Assembly (NCBI RefSeq): GCF_000186865.1
Contig: NW_008705591.1
Coordinates: forward strand, 223,008 to 273,771
Source: Aureococcus anophagefferens
Lineage: Eukaryota; Sar; Pelagophyceae; Pelagomonadales; Pelagomonadaceae
DNA length: 50,764 nt
Direction of reading: 5' to 3'
Numbering within the stretch: the stretch's first letter is position 1; every line of letters starts with the position of its first letter. The notes beneath the pieces were generated by a model. That model did not search any database. It worked only from the letters and a program-made list of their open reading frames with translations, and was not told the DNA's origin. Positions 41,591 through 50,732 of the stretch are shown in pieces. The translations under genes were made by a program, and so were the position numbers.

Positions 41591-43147
41591 ATGGTGAGCA
41601 ATTCCAACAGTCGTGTGGTGCAACTCACGCTTGATGATCGCTTGGAGATTTCGCCGACGTTATTTTCTGTGCGTTTGACGGTGCCAAGAAAGTGGTATGC
41701 AAAACAAATCTTTGTGCTTGTCATGGCCTTTGTATCTCGTCTCAAGGATAAACGAGGTGCTGACCTATCGGCTTCTGACTTGGAGGTGTTCATAGCGGGT
41801 GAATCTGTTTCACTCAAAAGATCTGTTGAGGAAGCACTATGCGGGATCTCGAACGTACATGTGCGACGACGACCGTCACCAATGTCAGCTCGCCGGGAAA
41901 TGCTCCATCGAGGCGAGACAACACATGTCCAAGCAATAGTTGAAAGTATGGCCGCCGTGCATGAAACCAGTGTGTCAGCAACAGCTGCCATGCTAGGACT
42001 CTCAAAGTATCAAACATGTGAGAGCTTGCGGCGTGCACTACTTTGCCACGGCTGGGCGGCTTGTGCGACGGTGCTGCCGCTGCTTGGGGAGGGAATAGAA
42101 ACCGCGCACCTCACCTCTGCTCGCCAAGCATATCGTTGTTCGCTCACTTCCGGGCTTGGGCATGAAGCTTCGAGAGAGGCACTGCACCGCAAAGCGGTCA
42201 GACTTGTCTCTGCAAGCTGTGCAGCAGCACGTCGCTTAGCAGCTAGACCGGGTGGTCGTGAGGTGCTCTCTGCGACTGGTGTTTTCCCCTACCTGTGGGA
42301 GCCAGGGACAATGGAGGCGCAGCTCGCTGAGAGTGAATCTATCCTTGCCGGGCGCGTCGCGAAGGAAGCCATCCGCCTCGAGCTGAGTAGGCAGCGCCAG
42401 ATGACACCAGCCAAATCGCTTCGTACGATGACCGCAGCCCGGATTGTCCAGGGGCACTCCGATGCCGCCCTCGGACTTGCAGAGAAAGGCTTCTGCATCC
42501 TAGAAGATGTTCTTTCGACATCGGACTGTCGAGTCCTCTACAATCACTTTAACAGTGCGCTTCAACGCGGTGAACTTTTTGGTCCCGTAAGCAGTGACGC
42601 CTGCAATAACGGGTCGTTCTCTCTTTCAATCCCAACCATGGCTGGTGCTGGACCAGAACCGGATAGCAACGTCATTAAGCGAGAGATTGGGCGGCATCCC
42701 GTGAAGAAGGAGGCATTCGCGAAGGCGTTTGCGCTGCGAAGTGCTCTACGCGCGCTTGTAGGCCTGCCTGCAGAGCTGATGGACAGGCTCAATTGCAAGG
42801 GTGGCAGAGCATTAGTCTCCGTCAATGTACCTCCGACTGTTATGTGTGCTTGCTATCCTGCTTTCACGGGCGCCTGTTACTACAAGCACAAAGACTGGTA
42901 CCCGTATGAAACTTCGAATCACCGCGATCTCACCATCGTTTTATACCCAAACATAGGCTGGACCGAGGAAGATGGTGGTGAGCTGATCATTCACGGTGCA
43001 GATGGCGCGATTGAAGTCATTGGCCCTCTTGCCGGTCGTGCAGTTGTGTTTTTTAGCCGCACCATATGGCATGAAGTCCGACCGACCAACACGCGCAGTC
43101 GCTTTGCATTCACCATATGGCTTGATCGCGCACCGCAAGGAAAGTAA
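41591..43147 (+). CDS. 2OG-Fe(II) prolyl-hydroxylase-like dioxygenase
   Basis: ATG 41591 begins a 518-residue intronless frame. The C-terminal 170 residues form a P4H/EGLN-type double-stranded beta helix. The iron ligands are visible: H and D in YYKHKDWYPY, the distal His in RTIWHEVRP, and the 2-oxoglutarate-binding Arg in NTRSRFAFTIWL. GGELIIHGADG lies between. LAEKGFCILEDVLSTSDCRV marks the start of the catalytic module. Such enzymes hydroxylate prolines or related residues using O2 and 2-oxoglutarate, and EGLN members act as oxygen sensors. The first 280 residues are not recognised. They include an N-terminal beta-rich part (VVQLTLDDRLEISPTLFSV) and helical segments. The substrate is unknown. 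The combination with this N-terminal region is unusual in my knowledge. Confidence 0.85.
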   Translation: MVSNSNSRVVQLTLDDRLEISPTLFSVRLTVPRKWYAKQIFVLVMAFVSRLKDKRGADLSASDLEVFIAGESVSLKRSVEEALCGISNVHVRRRPSPMSARREMLHRGETTHVQAIVESMAAVHETSVSATAAMLGLSKYQTCESLRRALLCHGWAACATVLPLLGEGIETAHLTSARQAYRCSLTSGLGHEASREALHRKAVRLVSASCAAARRLAARPGGREVLSATGVFPYLWEPGTMEAQLAESESILAGRVAKEAIRLELSRQRQMTPAKSLRTMTAARIVQGHSDAALGLAEKGFCILEDVLSTSDCRVLYNHFNSALQRGELFGPVSSDACNNGSFSLSIPTMAGAGPEPDSNVIKREIGRHPVKKEAFAKAFALRSALRALVGLPAELMDRLNCKGGRALVSVNVPPTVMCACYPAFTGACYYKHKDWYPYETSNHRDLTIVLYPNIGWTEEDGGELIIHGADGAIEVIGPLAGRAVVFFSRTIWHEVRPTNTRSRFAFTIWLDRAPQGK

Positions 43148-43240
43148 GAGGTAGGGAGGTGTCATTGAACCCGGGCGCTCTCCGGACTCCGCCCCGCCTC
43201 CGCTGGCGCCTGGTTTTGGGAGGCGCTACTGGAGCGACTT

Positions 43241-43430
43241 GGGGCTACTGGACGAACGGGCAGAGGATCTGCCTCACTAGGTCCAGGAAGACTTTCCGTC
43301 TATTACAGTGCGGGACGCGACTATAGCAGGGTTAGAAAGTATTAAGGAAGGGAAAGGATATTGGGTGGCTCTGTACCAGCGAGCCACTAGGGAGATACAA
43401 AACTCTCTATCTCTCTAAGGGTAGAAATCT
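43241..43430 (+). repeat. Composite-element repeat, block H+T copy
   Basis: GGGGCTACTGGACGAACGGG, TCACTAGGTCCAGGAA, GAAAGTATTAAGGAAGGG, GGGTGGCTCTGTACCAGCGA and CTCTCTATCTCTC match 23513-23690 in the same order and at high identity. It ends in a CTCTCTAT duplication. Confidence 0.8.
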
Positions 43431-43446
43431 CTCTATCTCTCTAAGA

Positions 43447-43596
43447 ATCAAACTGGACAAGAAGCTTCAGGATCAGAAGACCTTCTATGCCTCCCCAGAA
43501 TTCCTTGATGAACAGAAAGAGTCCTTGAAGGAGCTCGTCCAGGATACGATTGTTGAGACTCGGGCTGAACAGCCTGAGTGCGACACGCAACTATAG
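43447..43596 (+). other. Coding scrap between two repeat copies
   Basis: An open stretch of 49 codons starting IKLDKKLQDQKTFYASPEF and continuing LDEQKESLKELVQDTIVE up to a TAG. The composition is strongly protein-like and the segment has no start codon. It lies exactly between the H+T repeat at 43241-43430 and a diverged T copy at about 43588-43690. It may be an exon captured by the element or part of the element's own lost gene. Confidence 0.4.
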
Positions 43597-43690
43597 CAGG
43601 GTTAGGCCGTATTGGGGGGGGAAGGAAGTCCCAGGGCGACTCTGTACCAGCGAGCCGCCAGGTGAATAGAAATCTCTCTATCGCTCAGGT
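43588..43690 (+). repeat. Diverged T-block copy
   Basis: ACTATAGCAGGGTTAG and CTCTGTACCAGCGAGCC with AGAAATCTCTCTATC match the tail of the preceding repeat at lower identity. The two copies form a direct repeat around the coding scrap. Confidence 0.6.
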
Positions 43691-43878
43691 CATGAGGCTG
43701 GTCACTTTGTAAAGCTACCAACGCCGGTTTGGAGTCTTCGGATGGACAGCTAGTGTCCACGTGCTGTTCCTGAGCTGCCATTGTCGCCGGGTTCCAGGCG
43801 AGATCTTTGGCATTTCTCCATCACGTGTTTTACAAAACCAGAGGGGTCGAATTCTCCCCAGAGCCTTCGCCCCCGCAT

Positions 43879-46800
43879 CTAGGCGAGGTGCTCCAAGCCG
43901 GCAACTTCGAGTTCAAGCTCAGGAAATATCTCGACAATGACGAGGTCAAGGAGCGTGAGTGTGATGCTGCGGAGCTGAATTGGGCAAAGCACGAGCTCAA
44001 GGAGCTTATCTGCAGCATCTTCGGTGGCCTTCTGACCCAGGAGCGACACAAGCGACGAGGGCACCGCCGCAACAAGGTCTCTGCGCACGACGGCAACAGC
44101 ATCAGCCAGACCCCGAGGGTCGAGACGGGTGTCATTCTCGCAGCTATTCTGCCACAAGAACCCATTTAGTTTGCTTATAAGTCCGGACAACGATCGCACT
44201 TTGTGTTTACGTTTGGCCTGATCTCCAAGCCAAGCAGCAAGTGAGGGGGACCAGAGCGTGGTTGTCACACGGCGAATGAGAGCGACAAAGTTACGGCGCA
44301 GCAAACCGAGGCGCTCGATTTCAAAGAGCACTCGCAGCAGGGCATAACAGTGATGCTCGACGCGCCGAAGCTTACGCCAGTCTGCTGAAGTTGGCTGGCG
44401 CAGGTGAGGGATTTTCAAAGTGGCGTCGTCCTTTCCCAAATTGGGCGCGACCAGACCAGCGGCTGCGATGAAAGGCGCGGATACAAGACCCATGGTGCGA
44501 ATGGGTGACGGGAGTTGCGGTTTTACTCCATTTTCATCTCTTGCACTTGGGCTCCACGGTGGTGCTCGACTCGGTGTTATGCCATTGATGGCATCGTGAC
44601 CCAAAAAATTCCTCGTGTTTGGCTCGTGATCGCTGGAACTAGAATTGCCCTCATCTTCAGTTTCGATATTCAAGTCACTATCACGGGGCTCAGAGATGTT
44701 GCAGGTCAAGAATTTGCCAAGTTCATGAGAATGGCGCCAGCAAGGGTCGGCCAGGAGGGCTGTGAGGAACTCTTCCAGACCCGCACGGCGCTTTTCCATG
44801 GTCACTTTAGTACGTGAAAATCCCCGAGGCGGGAGTCCGGGTACTCGCACTGACGAACCAGTGCTAGCTTCAAGTGCTTCACGCAGAGACCAAAAGTCAC
44901 GAAATCGCTTCCGTGCATAGGGCGGAGCTATACTGTCGCGAGAGATGGGGACGACTCGCTTCTCGCCACCCGCCGTCGTCGCTTGCAACAACCAAATTCG
45001 ATAATATGTTGCTGCCTGGGCCTCATCTCGAAATGAGTCAAGGTGCCCAGCGTTACACGGTGCGGTCATTGGTCTCTTCTCAAGCTGCTCGCAGCCCTGC
45101 TCGATTTGCAATTGAGGCTCTGTCAGAAGTTCACAGCGGCGGGCTAGTTCAATGTTAGGCCAGGCTCCGCTTCGGATTATGCCCCTCGCGATAAGAGACT
45201 CACTTGTTGGACGATGTCGAAGCAGATAATTGACTTTGATTGCTGCAGGGCTGTGGCCTTGTGAGCATCCTATTACTCTTGAGGGCACTGTCATTGACCG
45301 TGTCTCAAGGGTAGCTGCAATCGCAATTCGTCGTTGACATGCAAGCACCACGTCCACGCTTTTGTCAATCGCGTTGCTTGAGTCGTTATCACCAGATTTG
45401 CGGGATTTAACATTGACTTGGGGGTGGCGTGAGGGATGGGCGTCTCTTGGTGGCGGCGAGAATGGCGTTCGAGGTTCGACAACATGTTTGTTTCTATGAG
45501 AAGAGCAGTAAGCGAAAAGCTCGGGGTAATCCCGTCGGAGGGCATCAATTGGCGGCTCCATGTCGAGCGCATCAATCCGTTTGGCAAACCAGAGAAGACG
45601 ACCATAGTCGTTGGGCTCGAGAAAAATTGAGTCCGCCGTGTAGTAGGCCATTCCATCTACAGCTGTGTCTGCAGCTGCTTCATAAAGACAGCCATGGAGT
45701 GTACGCATGCGCAGTGCAGCAACGAGCCAGGCCATTTCTGCGGCTCCGCGCCTTGTCTGAAGCGCACAATTGGCCGCAGTTATTCCAACCAACTCATCAC
45801 AGACGGCCAGAGCTTCGGGGCACATTGCGGCTGCGGTGCTGCGGAGAAAGACTGATTTCGAGTCGCCGCGCGCTGCATGGGAGAAATAGTCCCAATAAAA
45901 AGCACGTGCTGTCCTAGTAGAGTCGCCATCTGTGGCAATACAAACGCCGCCGTGGGCAAGAGTAGCATCGATGGCCTTGAGGAGGCGCAAGGCAGCATGT
46001 GGACCTCGCCCATGACACCAGTCGCTCTGGGTAACTGGTCTCTTTGACTTGGCTATTGTACCTTGCTGCATCATTAAACCCACAACGCGCCCCACGCGGG
46101 GGAACTTATGGTAAGGGCCCGTACGACCTGGAAGTGTGGACGAGACGTCTTCTGCCATCTCCACCGCTGCCTGAAGCTCAATGAGCAACACGTGTCTGAG
46201 CTGCTCCCGGAAAAGCGATTCAACCTAGGTGTTCTCGAGTCGTTGAAAACTCACACTAAAACACGGTGTTCACACGCCAGATCGCACGTTAGTGCCAAGG
46301 TGTGGCATGGGTGTCCTCTGCCGTAGCGCTGCTTTCGGATCCTTGCTAAGAGCCGCGGCAGTAGGCGGGACCAGTGGCGGAGTCTTACCAACGTCTGTGA
46401 AGCAGACGCCTGAAAACGCAACATCAGAAAAATGTAAGCTGACAACTTCTCGGAGAGACGGGACAAGGCCACAAATTGTAAGTTCGCGCTTTCGGTCCAC
46501 GAGACGTGGATCTCGGCTCCCACCCCCGAATCTCAAGTATTCGAACCCTGCATCTCCATCAGAGCCCAATGGCACTCCAAAAAATATCACGTGACAGACA
46601 TTACTGCCGTCGGAAGCGGCATACGATAGAATGAATTCGACAGGTTCGTCGAGGGCACGCGATGTGAATGCTCCCGGCTCCACGCGCCACAGATACTGAC
46701 CCTCTTTCTTGAGATGTGAAAGTGCAGCAGCAGCATCTAATTCACCACCAAAATGAATCCAGGCATCGTCTGACTGGAAACCAGCGAGACATTTGCCGGC

Positions 46801-47993
46801 ACATACACTGCCCATCCTATGCCCATCCTGTGGAAGCTTTTTGTTCTGTATAGAAGCTTCGATTCGCACGCTTGATTTGCCGTCATCGGCTAGAGACTTG
46901 CGACGTCCAGCAAGTGCGTTGGTGAGCCACAGAGCAATGGTTTCGGGGGAGATCGCGTTCAATATTGGAACAAACACCTACGACAGCTCACAATTTTCGC
47001 TGCTAATTAAATCGCCTAGAGGACACCGCCCGAGCACAACATGTACCAGAAGCTCTCGGACCTGTGATGGTTTCAATTTAAAATACCCTCCGATGTATTG
47101 CCATCAGTGCGTCAGCGCGTGTGGTATGATTTTGTAAAATCTGAAGATAGAGATTCGACACGGTGGCCAACGAGATACTTAACCGCTCGACATTTCTTGT
47201 CCTCTTGCGTCAGCAGGAGCTGGGTCAGGCGCCCAGAGAGCTGGGTGAGATATCGCAACTCACAGGAGGCCACATTGTTTCCAGCAGAGGTTTTTTCGTC
47301 TCCGCAACCAACAGCTGGGTGGAGTTTTCCTATCTTCCTGAGTTTTCGGATTGTGGCGTCATTTCGCCGTTTGATAGCTTCAAGGTGCCGCAACCGCGAA
47401 GCCACTATGTCTGTCTTAGGATCTATCCCGGCATACTCGCAGCTGGCCCGCATCACACCATGCGCTTTGATTTGACGGGTCAGTGCGTCCAGACAGCCAT
47501 CCAAAATGAGAGACACAAGATTCACTTGGTCCAGCATGCGCGAACATACATCTCCCAGCGCTCGAGCGAGTACAGCGCGGAGCTCATTCGGAAAGTTTGC
47601 ATCTTCGCTAATCTTACCATACCATGGCAGCACATACATCTCCATGATATTGTCAAGCAATTGCCCGAGGTCTTGTGCAAGCAGGGTTTCACACTCAGGG
47701 AGCATCTCCCCTACCGCATCCTCGCCAGAGGTTGCCCGCGTAACAAAATCCCCGGCTATCATTTTCGGATGCGTCTGACTCCTCATGGCACTTCTATTCA
47801 ATCTATCGCATTGCTCCTTGCCAAACTGCTCGAATGATTTGCCAGTACTGGCTCTGCGCTCATCCGAAGCGATTAGGATGAAGCCGATAGCAGCAAATGT
47901 ATGGCTCAATACTATTGGTGCGCCCGAAGCGACGCTGCAAAACCAACCACAGGCCACGAACCAGCCTACACTCTCAGGAAACCAGGGAGACAT
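43879..47993 (-). CDS. Sorting nexin with PXA, RUN, RPEL, PX and Nexin_C domains
   Basis: ATG 47993 opens a hydrophobic N-terminus (VGWFVACGWFCSVASG, then HTFAAIGFILIA), a likely ER anchor as in SNX13/SNX14/Mdm1. A PXA domain follows: LLDNIMEMYVLPWYGKISED and CELRYLTQLSGRLTQLLL. Short introns near 47100-46980 lead through VRELLVHVVLG to VFVPILNAISPETIALWL. After an unrecognised block (46980-46300) comes a RUN-like domain (ALRLLKAIDATLAHGGV; AYYTADSIFLEPNDYGRLLW). One RPEL actin-binding repeat reads NYLLRHRPTSESLIARGII. The PX domain has RFRDFWSLREALEA and LPPRGFSRTKVTMEKRRAGL, and Nexin_C has SPSLAAWLGDQAKRKHKV. The long last ORF, 43879-46191, is uninterrupted. The family tethers ER to endosomes or lipid droplets. 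RUN and RPEL additions are atypical. Exon joins at 46200-46300 and near 47000 are unresolved. Confidence 0.75.
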
Positions 47994-48084
47994 TCTAAAA
48001 AGTCGAGTCGTACTCTACTGACATGATGTCTGAGCAGTGCGCGGAACAACCATAGGGCTAGCGGCCATAGAAATTATTAATTAG

Positions 48085-48270
48085 GATCAAAATCAAGAAG
48101 GACCTCACTTCCGTACCAAGGTTCAAAAAGGACCTCACCACGGAGAGAAACATCAAAAGGAACCCCGCTCGGCGTCTTCTTTGGAAAAAATGTCAGTACG
48201 GACCCCACTGGCGTGGAAAAATACCAAGATGGACCCCACATCGCAGAAAAAACACTAAGATGCACCTCCC
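48085..48270 (+). repeat. Array of diverged 'ATCAAGACGGACCCC' units
   Basis: About six units in 190 bases: ATCAAGAAGGACCTCACT, TTCAAAAAGGACCTCACC, ATCAAAAGGAACCCCGCTCG, TGTCAGTACGGACCCCACTG, TACCAAGATGGACCCCACAT and CACTAAGATGCACCTCCC. Spacing is about 28-40 bases. The consensus is AATATCAAGACGGACCCCRC. The array lies just upstream of the sorting-nexin gene start, in the region between two minus-strand genes. Confidence 0.75.
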
Positions 48271-48426
48271 ATAACCATTTTATCGAGGATTTATCGATTT
48301 TTTAGCCAGCGCCGCCTGGAGCTAGGGCGCACGAGCCACAGTACCAGGGTTGCAGCCCCGAGATTCTCGAGCCCACCCGCAGTCCAGGCCTCGCATCGGC
48401 GGGGATCCGCCTGCGCGGCCCGCTGC

Positions 48427-49104
48427 CTAGAGCTGCCTAGGTACTTGTCGTGGTTTTATGCATCTTAATAAAAAATCCTTTAAAATTAATTGAGTTTCCT
48501 CGGTAACGAGCGCCTTGTCGGGGAAGGGGGGGGGGAGGGGGGTGCCTCCAGAGGCTGCGCGACGCGATGGAGTAGTTGCAGATGTAGCCTGTGATCTGCC
48601 TCCGGGTGCTCTGGGCCTCGCGCGGCTCGGCCGCGGGCTCCGGCGCGGCGGCAGCGAGCGCGGGAGCCGTCGCCGCTGGTGCAGGATCAGGGATTGGTGT
48701 GTGGCAGGAGTGAGACAGGCCCGAAGCCGGCGGCGGAGCTTTCGAACGTGTACGAAGCCCATGCCAATGCGGTTCTCCAGCTCATCGTTCGAGATGAGCC
48801 CCTCGTCTTGCAGCACTTGAATGCTCACGACGCCGCACTGAATCAGAGGCTCGTAGAAATGGCCCATGCTCAGCTCTTCCAGCAGTTTCTTCATCACGAT
48901 TCTGGCGAAATATGGCTTCGCGGAGTTGGTCATCATGTGCAAATGTAGCACGTCCGCAAATTCGAGGTGGTCGAGTACGAGACCAGTGAGCTTGGTCCGC
49001 ATCTCGTTCACTGGCACGGCGCGGGGTGCCCTCGAGGCTGCTGCGCAAGGCTGCGGTGTACGAGCGGAGCGTGGCTCAAAGGTGGCGCGTCGAGAGGTGG
49101 GCAT
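48427..49104 (-). CDS. SAM-like domain protein
   Basis: ATG 49104 (MPTSRRATFEPRSART) begins about 225 residues. A helical segment, RTKLTGLVLDHLEFADVLHL, is followed by YFARIVMKKLLEELSMG and a SAM-like five-helix end, FYEPLIQCGVVSIQVLQDEG and ENRIGMGFVHVRKLRRRL. SAM domains mediate protein or RNA association. After about residue 125 the sequence is Pro/Arg/Ser low complexity and may be intron or 3' UTR. The frame upstream of 49104 encodes only the repeat units and is not used. Its start codon touches the repeat array, and it is divergent from the Cys-rich gene at 49372. Confidence 0.5.
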   Translation of the reverse strand: MPTSRRATFEPRSARTPQPCAAASRAPRAVPVNEMRTKLTGLVLDHLEFADVLHLHMMTNSAKPYFARIVMKKLLEELSMGHFYEPLIQCGVVSIQVLQDEGLISNDELENRIGMGFVHVRKLRRRLRACLTPATHQSLILHQRRRLPRSLPPRRSPRPSRARPRAPGGRSQATSATTPSRRAASGGTPLPPPFPDKALVTEETQLILKDFLLRCIKPRQVPRQL

Positions 49105-49370
49105 AAATATCAGGGTGGCCAGCAGGCACAAATTAATATCAAGACGGACCCCGCCGGCACAAATTAATATCAAAATCATGACGTCAACACGCCCGGTTGG
49201 CCGCTCCCCGAGGACACGAGCATCGACGAGTTCCTCACAAGATACGGACCGCACATGCAGTGAAGGGTGGGGGCCCCGGGCGCCCCGCACAAATTAATAT
49301 CAAGACGGACCCCACCGGCGCACAATTATATCAAGACGGACCCCGCTACTGTAATTCGGACCCCGAAAGT
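49105..49370 (+). repeat. Second array of 'AATTAATATCAAGACGGACCCC' units
   Basis: Units start at about 49106, 49131, 49161, 49291 and 49321, with a half unit at 49351. The best preserved read AATTAATATCAAGACGGACC followed by CCGCCGGCAC or CCACCGGCG. This is the whole intergenic space between two divergent genes, so the array probably contains or displaces their promoters. Confidence 0.8.
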
Positions 49371-49371
49371 A

Positions 49372-49911
49372 ATGAATGCGAAAGTCACATGCGAAAAGTG
49401 CAAGGAGTTGGTACCTGACGAGTACACGGTCTCTTGTGACGTGTGCCATCAGCATAGGAAACACCACGACTCAATTGCGTGTCTGTCATGCATAGAAAAC
49501 TATGGCGAGAAGTTCATCCAGAACGACATTAGTTGGACAAACGAGTGGATATGCCCAACGTGCCTTGAAGACAAAGAGCCAGAATGCCGCGGGGCGAAGC
49601 GCTACTGGCAATCGGAGGACTACAAATGTGTGAAGAAAGCGAAGATGGACGCAGAGGCGCGCGCTGCTTTGGTCGAAACGACAAAGTACGACATCCGAGA
49701 GACTTTGATGCCGAAGGGACGCAAGAGCGACCTTTTCAAGAAACTCATTGTCGACATCTTCGCCACCTCGGCTCCGGTCAAGGAGTTCATGAAAGAAGCT
49801 TTTCCACAACACGACCCTGACGTGTTCACCGAGGCCATGAAGCACATCATCGCCGCGGACCACTTCAAGTGGGACGTCAAGACACTCTACCCCGACCCCA
49901 ACCAGGAGTAG
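49372..49911 (+). CDS. Cys-rich PHD/RING-like protein
   Basis: ATG 49372 (MNAKVTCEKCKELV) gives 179 residues. The N-terminal 65 residues hold four Cys pairs, CEKC, CDVC, CLSC and WICPTC, with His between, as in PHD- or RING-type zinc modules. The following region is helical: AALVETTKYDIRETLMPKGR, FKKLIVDIFATSAPVKEFM, FTEAMKHIIAADHF. It ends KTLYPDPNQE. A PHD-like reader role is possible but not shown. The last coding bases and the 46 bases around the stop (49906-49951) are repeated at 50600-50645 after a gene remnant, so it belongs to a local duplicated family. A repeat unit ends immediately before the ATG. Confidence 0.6.
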   Translation: MNAKVTCEKCKELVPDEYTVSCDVCHQHRKHHDSIACLSCIENYGEKFIQNDISWTNEWICPTCLEDKEPECRGAKRYWQSEDYKCVKKAKMDAEARAALVETTKYDIRETLMPKGRKSDLFKKLIVDIFATSAPVKEFMKEAFPQHDPDVFTEAMKHIIAADHFKWDVKTLYPDPNQE

Positions 49912-50026
49912 GCAGCTCAGGCCACGAGAGTGTCGCCCCATGTAAGCGGGGTAGCTGCCCAGTTATAGGCCCCATTTGCCCGTTCATATTTATTTGCATT
50001 TATTTAGAGATTTATTTCCTGATCGC

Positions 50027-50065
50027 AAAAATATCAGGACGGACCCCGCTCGAGACGGACCCCTC
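50027..50065 (+). repeat. Repeat unit pair at border of 0.5-kb repeat
   Basis: AAATATCAGGACGGACCCCG and GAGACGGACCCC lie in tandem and end exactly where the 0.5-kb repeat begins (TCGTTTCGACC). Confidence 0.7.
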
Positions 50066-50354
50066 GTTTCGACCGACGGATAACGCTATCGATGATGTGA
50101 TGCGCCGGCGCCGTGCCGTTTCGCGCTAGGTGGTGTACGAATCGCGCGTGCGCTAGCGACGACGAGGCGGGAGCGCAAAAAATCCTGCTGGCGGCGTCCT
50201 GCGACGAGATTTTCGATCACTGCGACTGTGGGGCGCGCCCCCACTCGATTTCTGCAGCTCCAGGTTTACATATCGTGACAGCTGATATGGGGCAACTCAT
50301 CGCCTCTCTGTGGTCGCCCTGTGGCTGACTTGGGTTCTAATCTCCCCCGCGCGC

Positions 50355-50424
<70 letters not shown>

Positions 50425-50553
50425 CCGACCGGCCCAGAAAGTCGGTGCCAGGAACTCGCCGGGGGGCAAGGGGAAGTCGCCCGACACCTCCCCGAGTACG
50501 CCCAAGTAGGATTTAATCAGTTTACCACCCTGTAGCTCGAGGTCACTCGAGGA
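50064..50553 (+). repeat. 0.5-kb dispersed repeat with GAC/GGC microsatellite, copy 2
   Basis: Direct copy of 14633-15150 with substitutions and indels throughout, so the copies are not recent. It includes its own (GAC)n(GGC)n tract at 50356-50432. The right border ends at TCACTCGAGGA, where remnant coding sequence starts. Confidence 0.8.
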
Positions 50554-50605
50554 CTACTTCAAATTCAAGCCCAGCGGCCTTTACCCCGACTCCGACGAAG
50601 AGTAG
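50552..50605 (+). pseudogene. 3' stump of a paralogue of the Cys-rich gene
   Basis: Eighteen codons reading DYFKFKPSGLYPDSDEE then TAG correspond to the end of the gene at 49372-49911 (DHFKWDVKTLYPDPNQE). The 46 bases around and after the stop are identical in both. Everything upstream is replaced by the 0.5-kb repeat, so a second gene copy was truncated, probably by that insertion. Confidence 0.65.
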
Positions 50606-50703
50606 GCAGCTCAGGCCACGAGAGTGTCGCCCCATGTAAGCGGGGCCCCACGCACGTGGTGCGCTACCACGCTCCTTCTCTAAGAAAAAACAACAAAAAT
50701 TTG

Positions 50704-50732
50704 AAGGTGAGGTCCGTCTTGGTATTAATTAT
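50704..50732 (-). repeat. Inverted 'GACGGACC' unit near the window end
   Basis: On the minus strand this reads AATTAATACCAAGACGGACC followed by TCACC, matching the units at 48.1-50.1 kb in opposite orientation. Confidence 0.7.

Noticed and set aside
47163..47837. A 224-codon plus-strand frame
   Set aside because: Antisense to the PXA domain exon, which has clear family motifs.
48100..49370. CRISPR-like array
   Set aside because: Units are diverged, spacing is irregular, and the genome is eukaryotic, so this is a degenerate satellite rather than a CRISPR.
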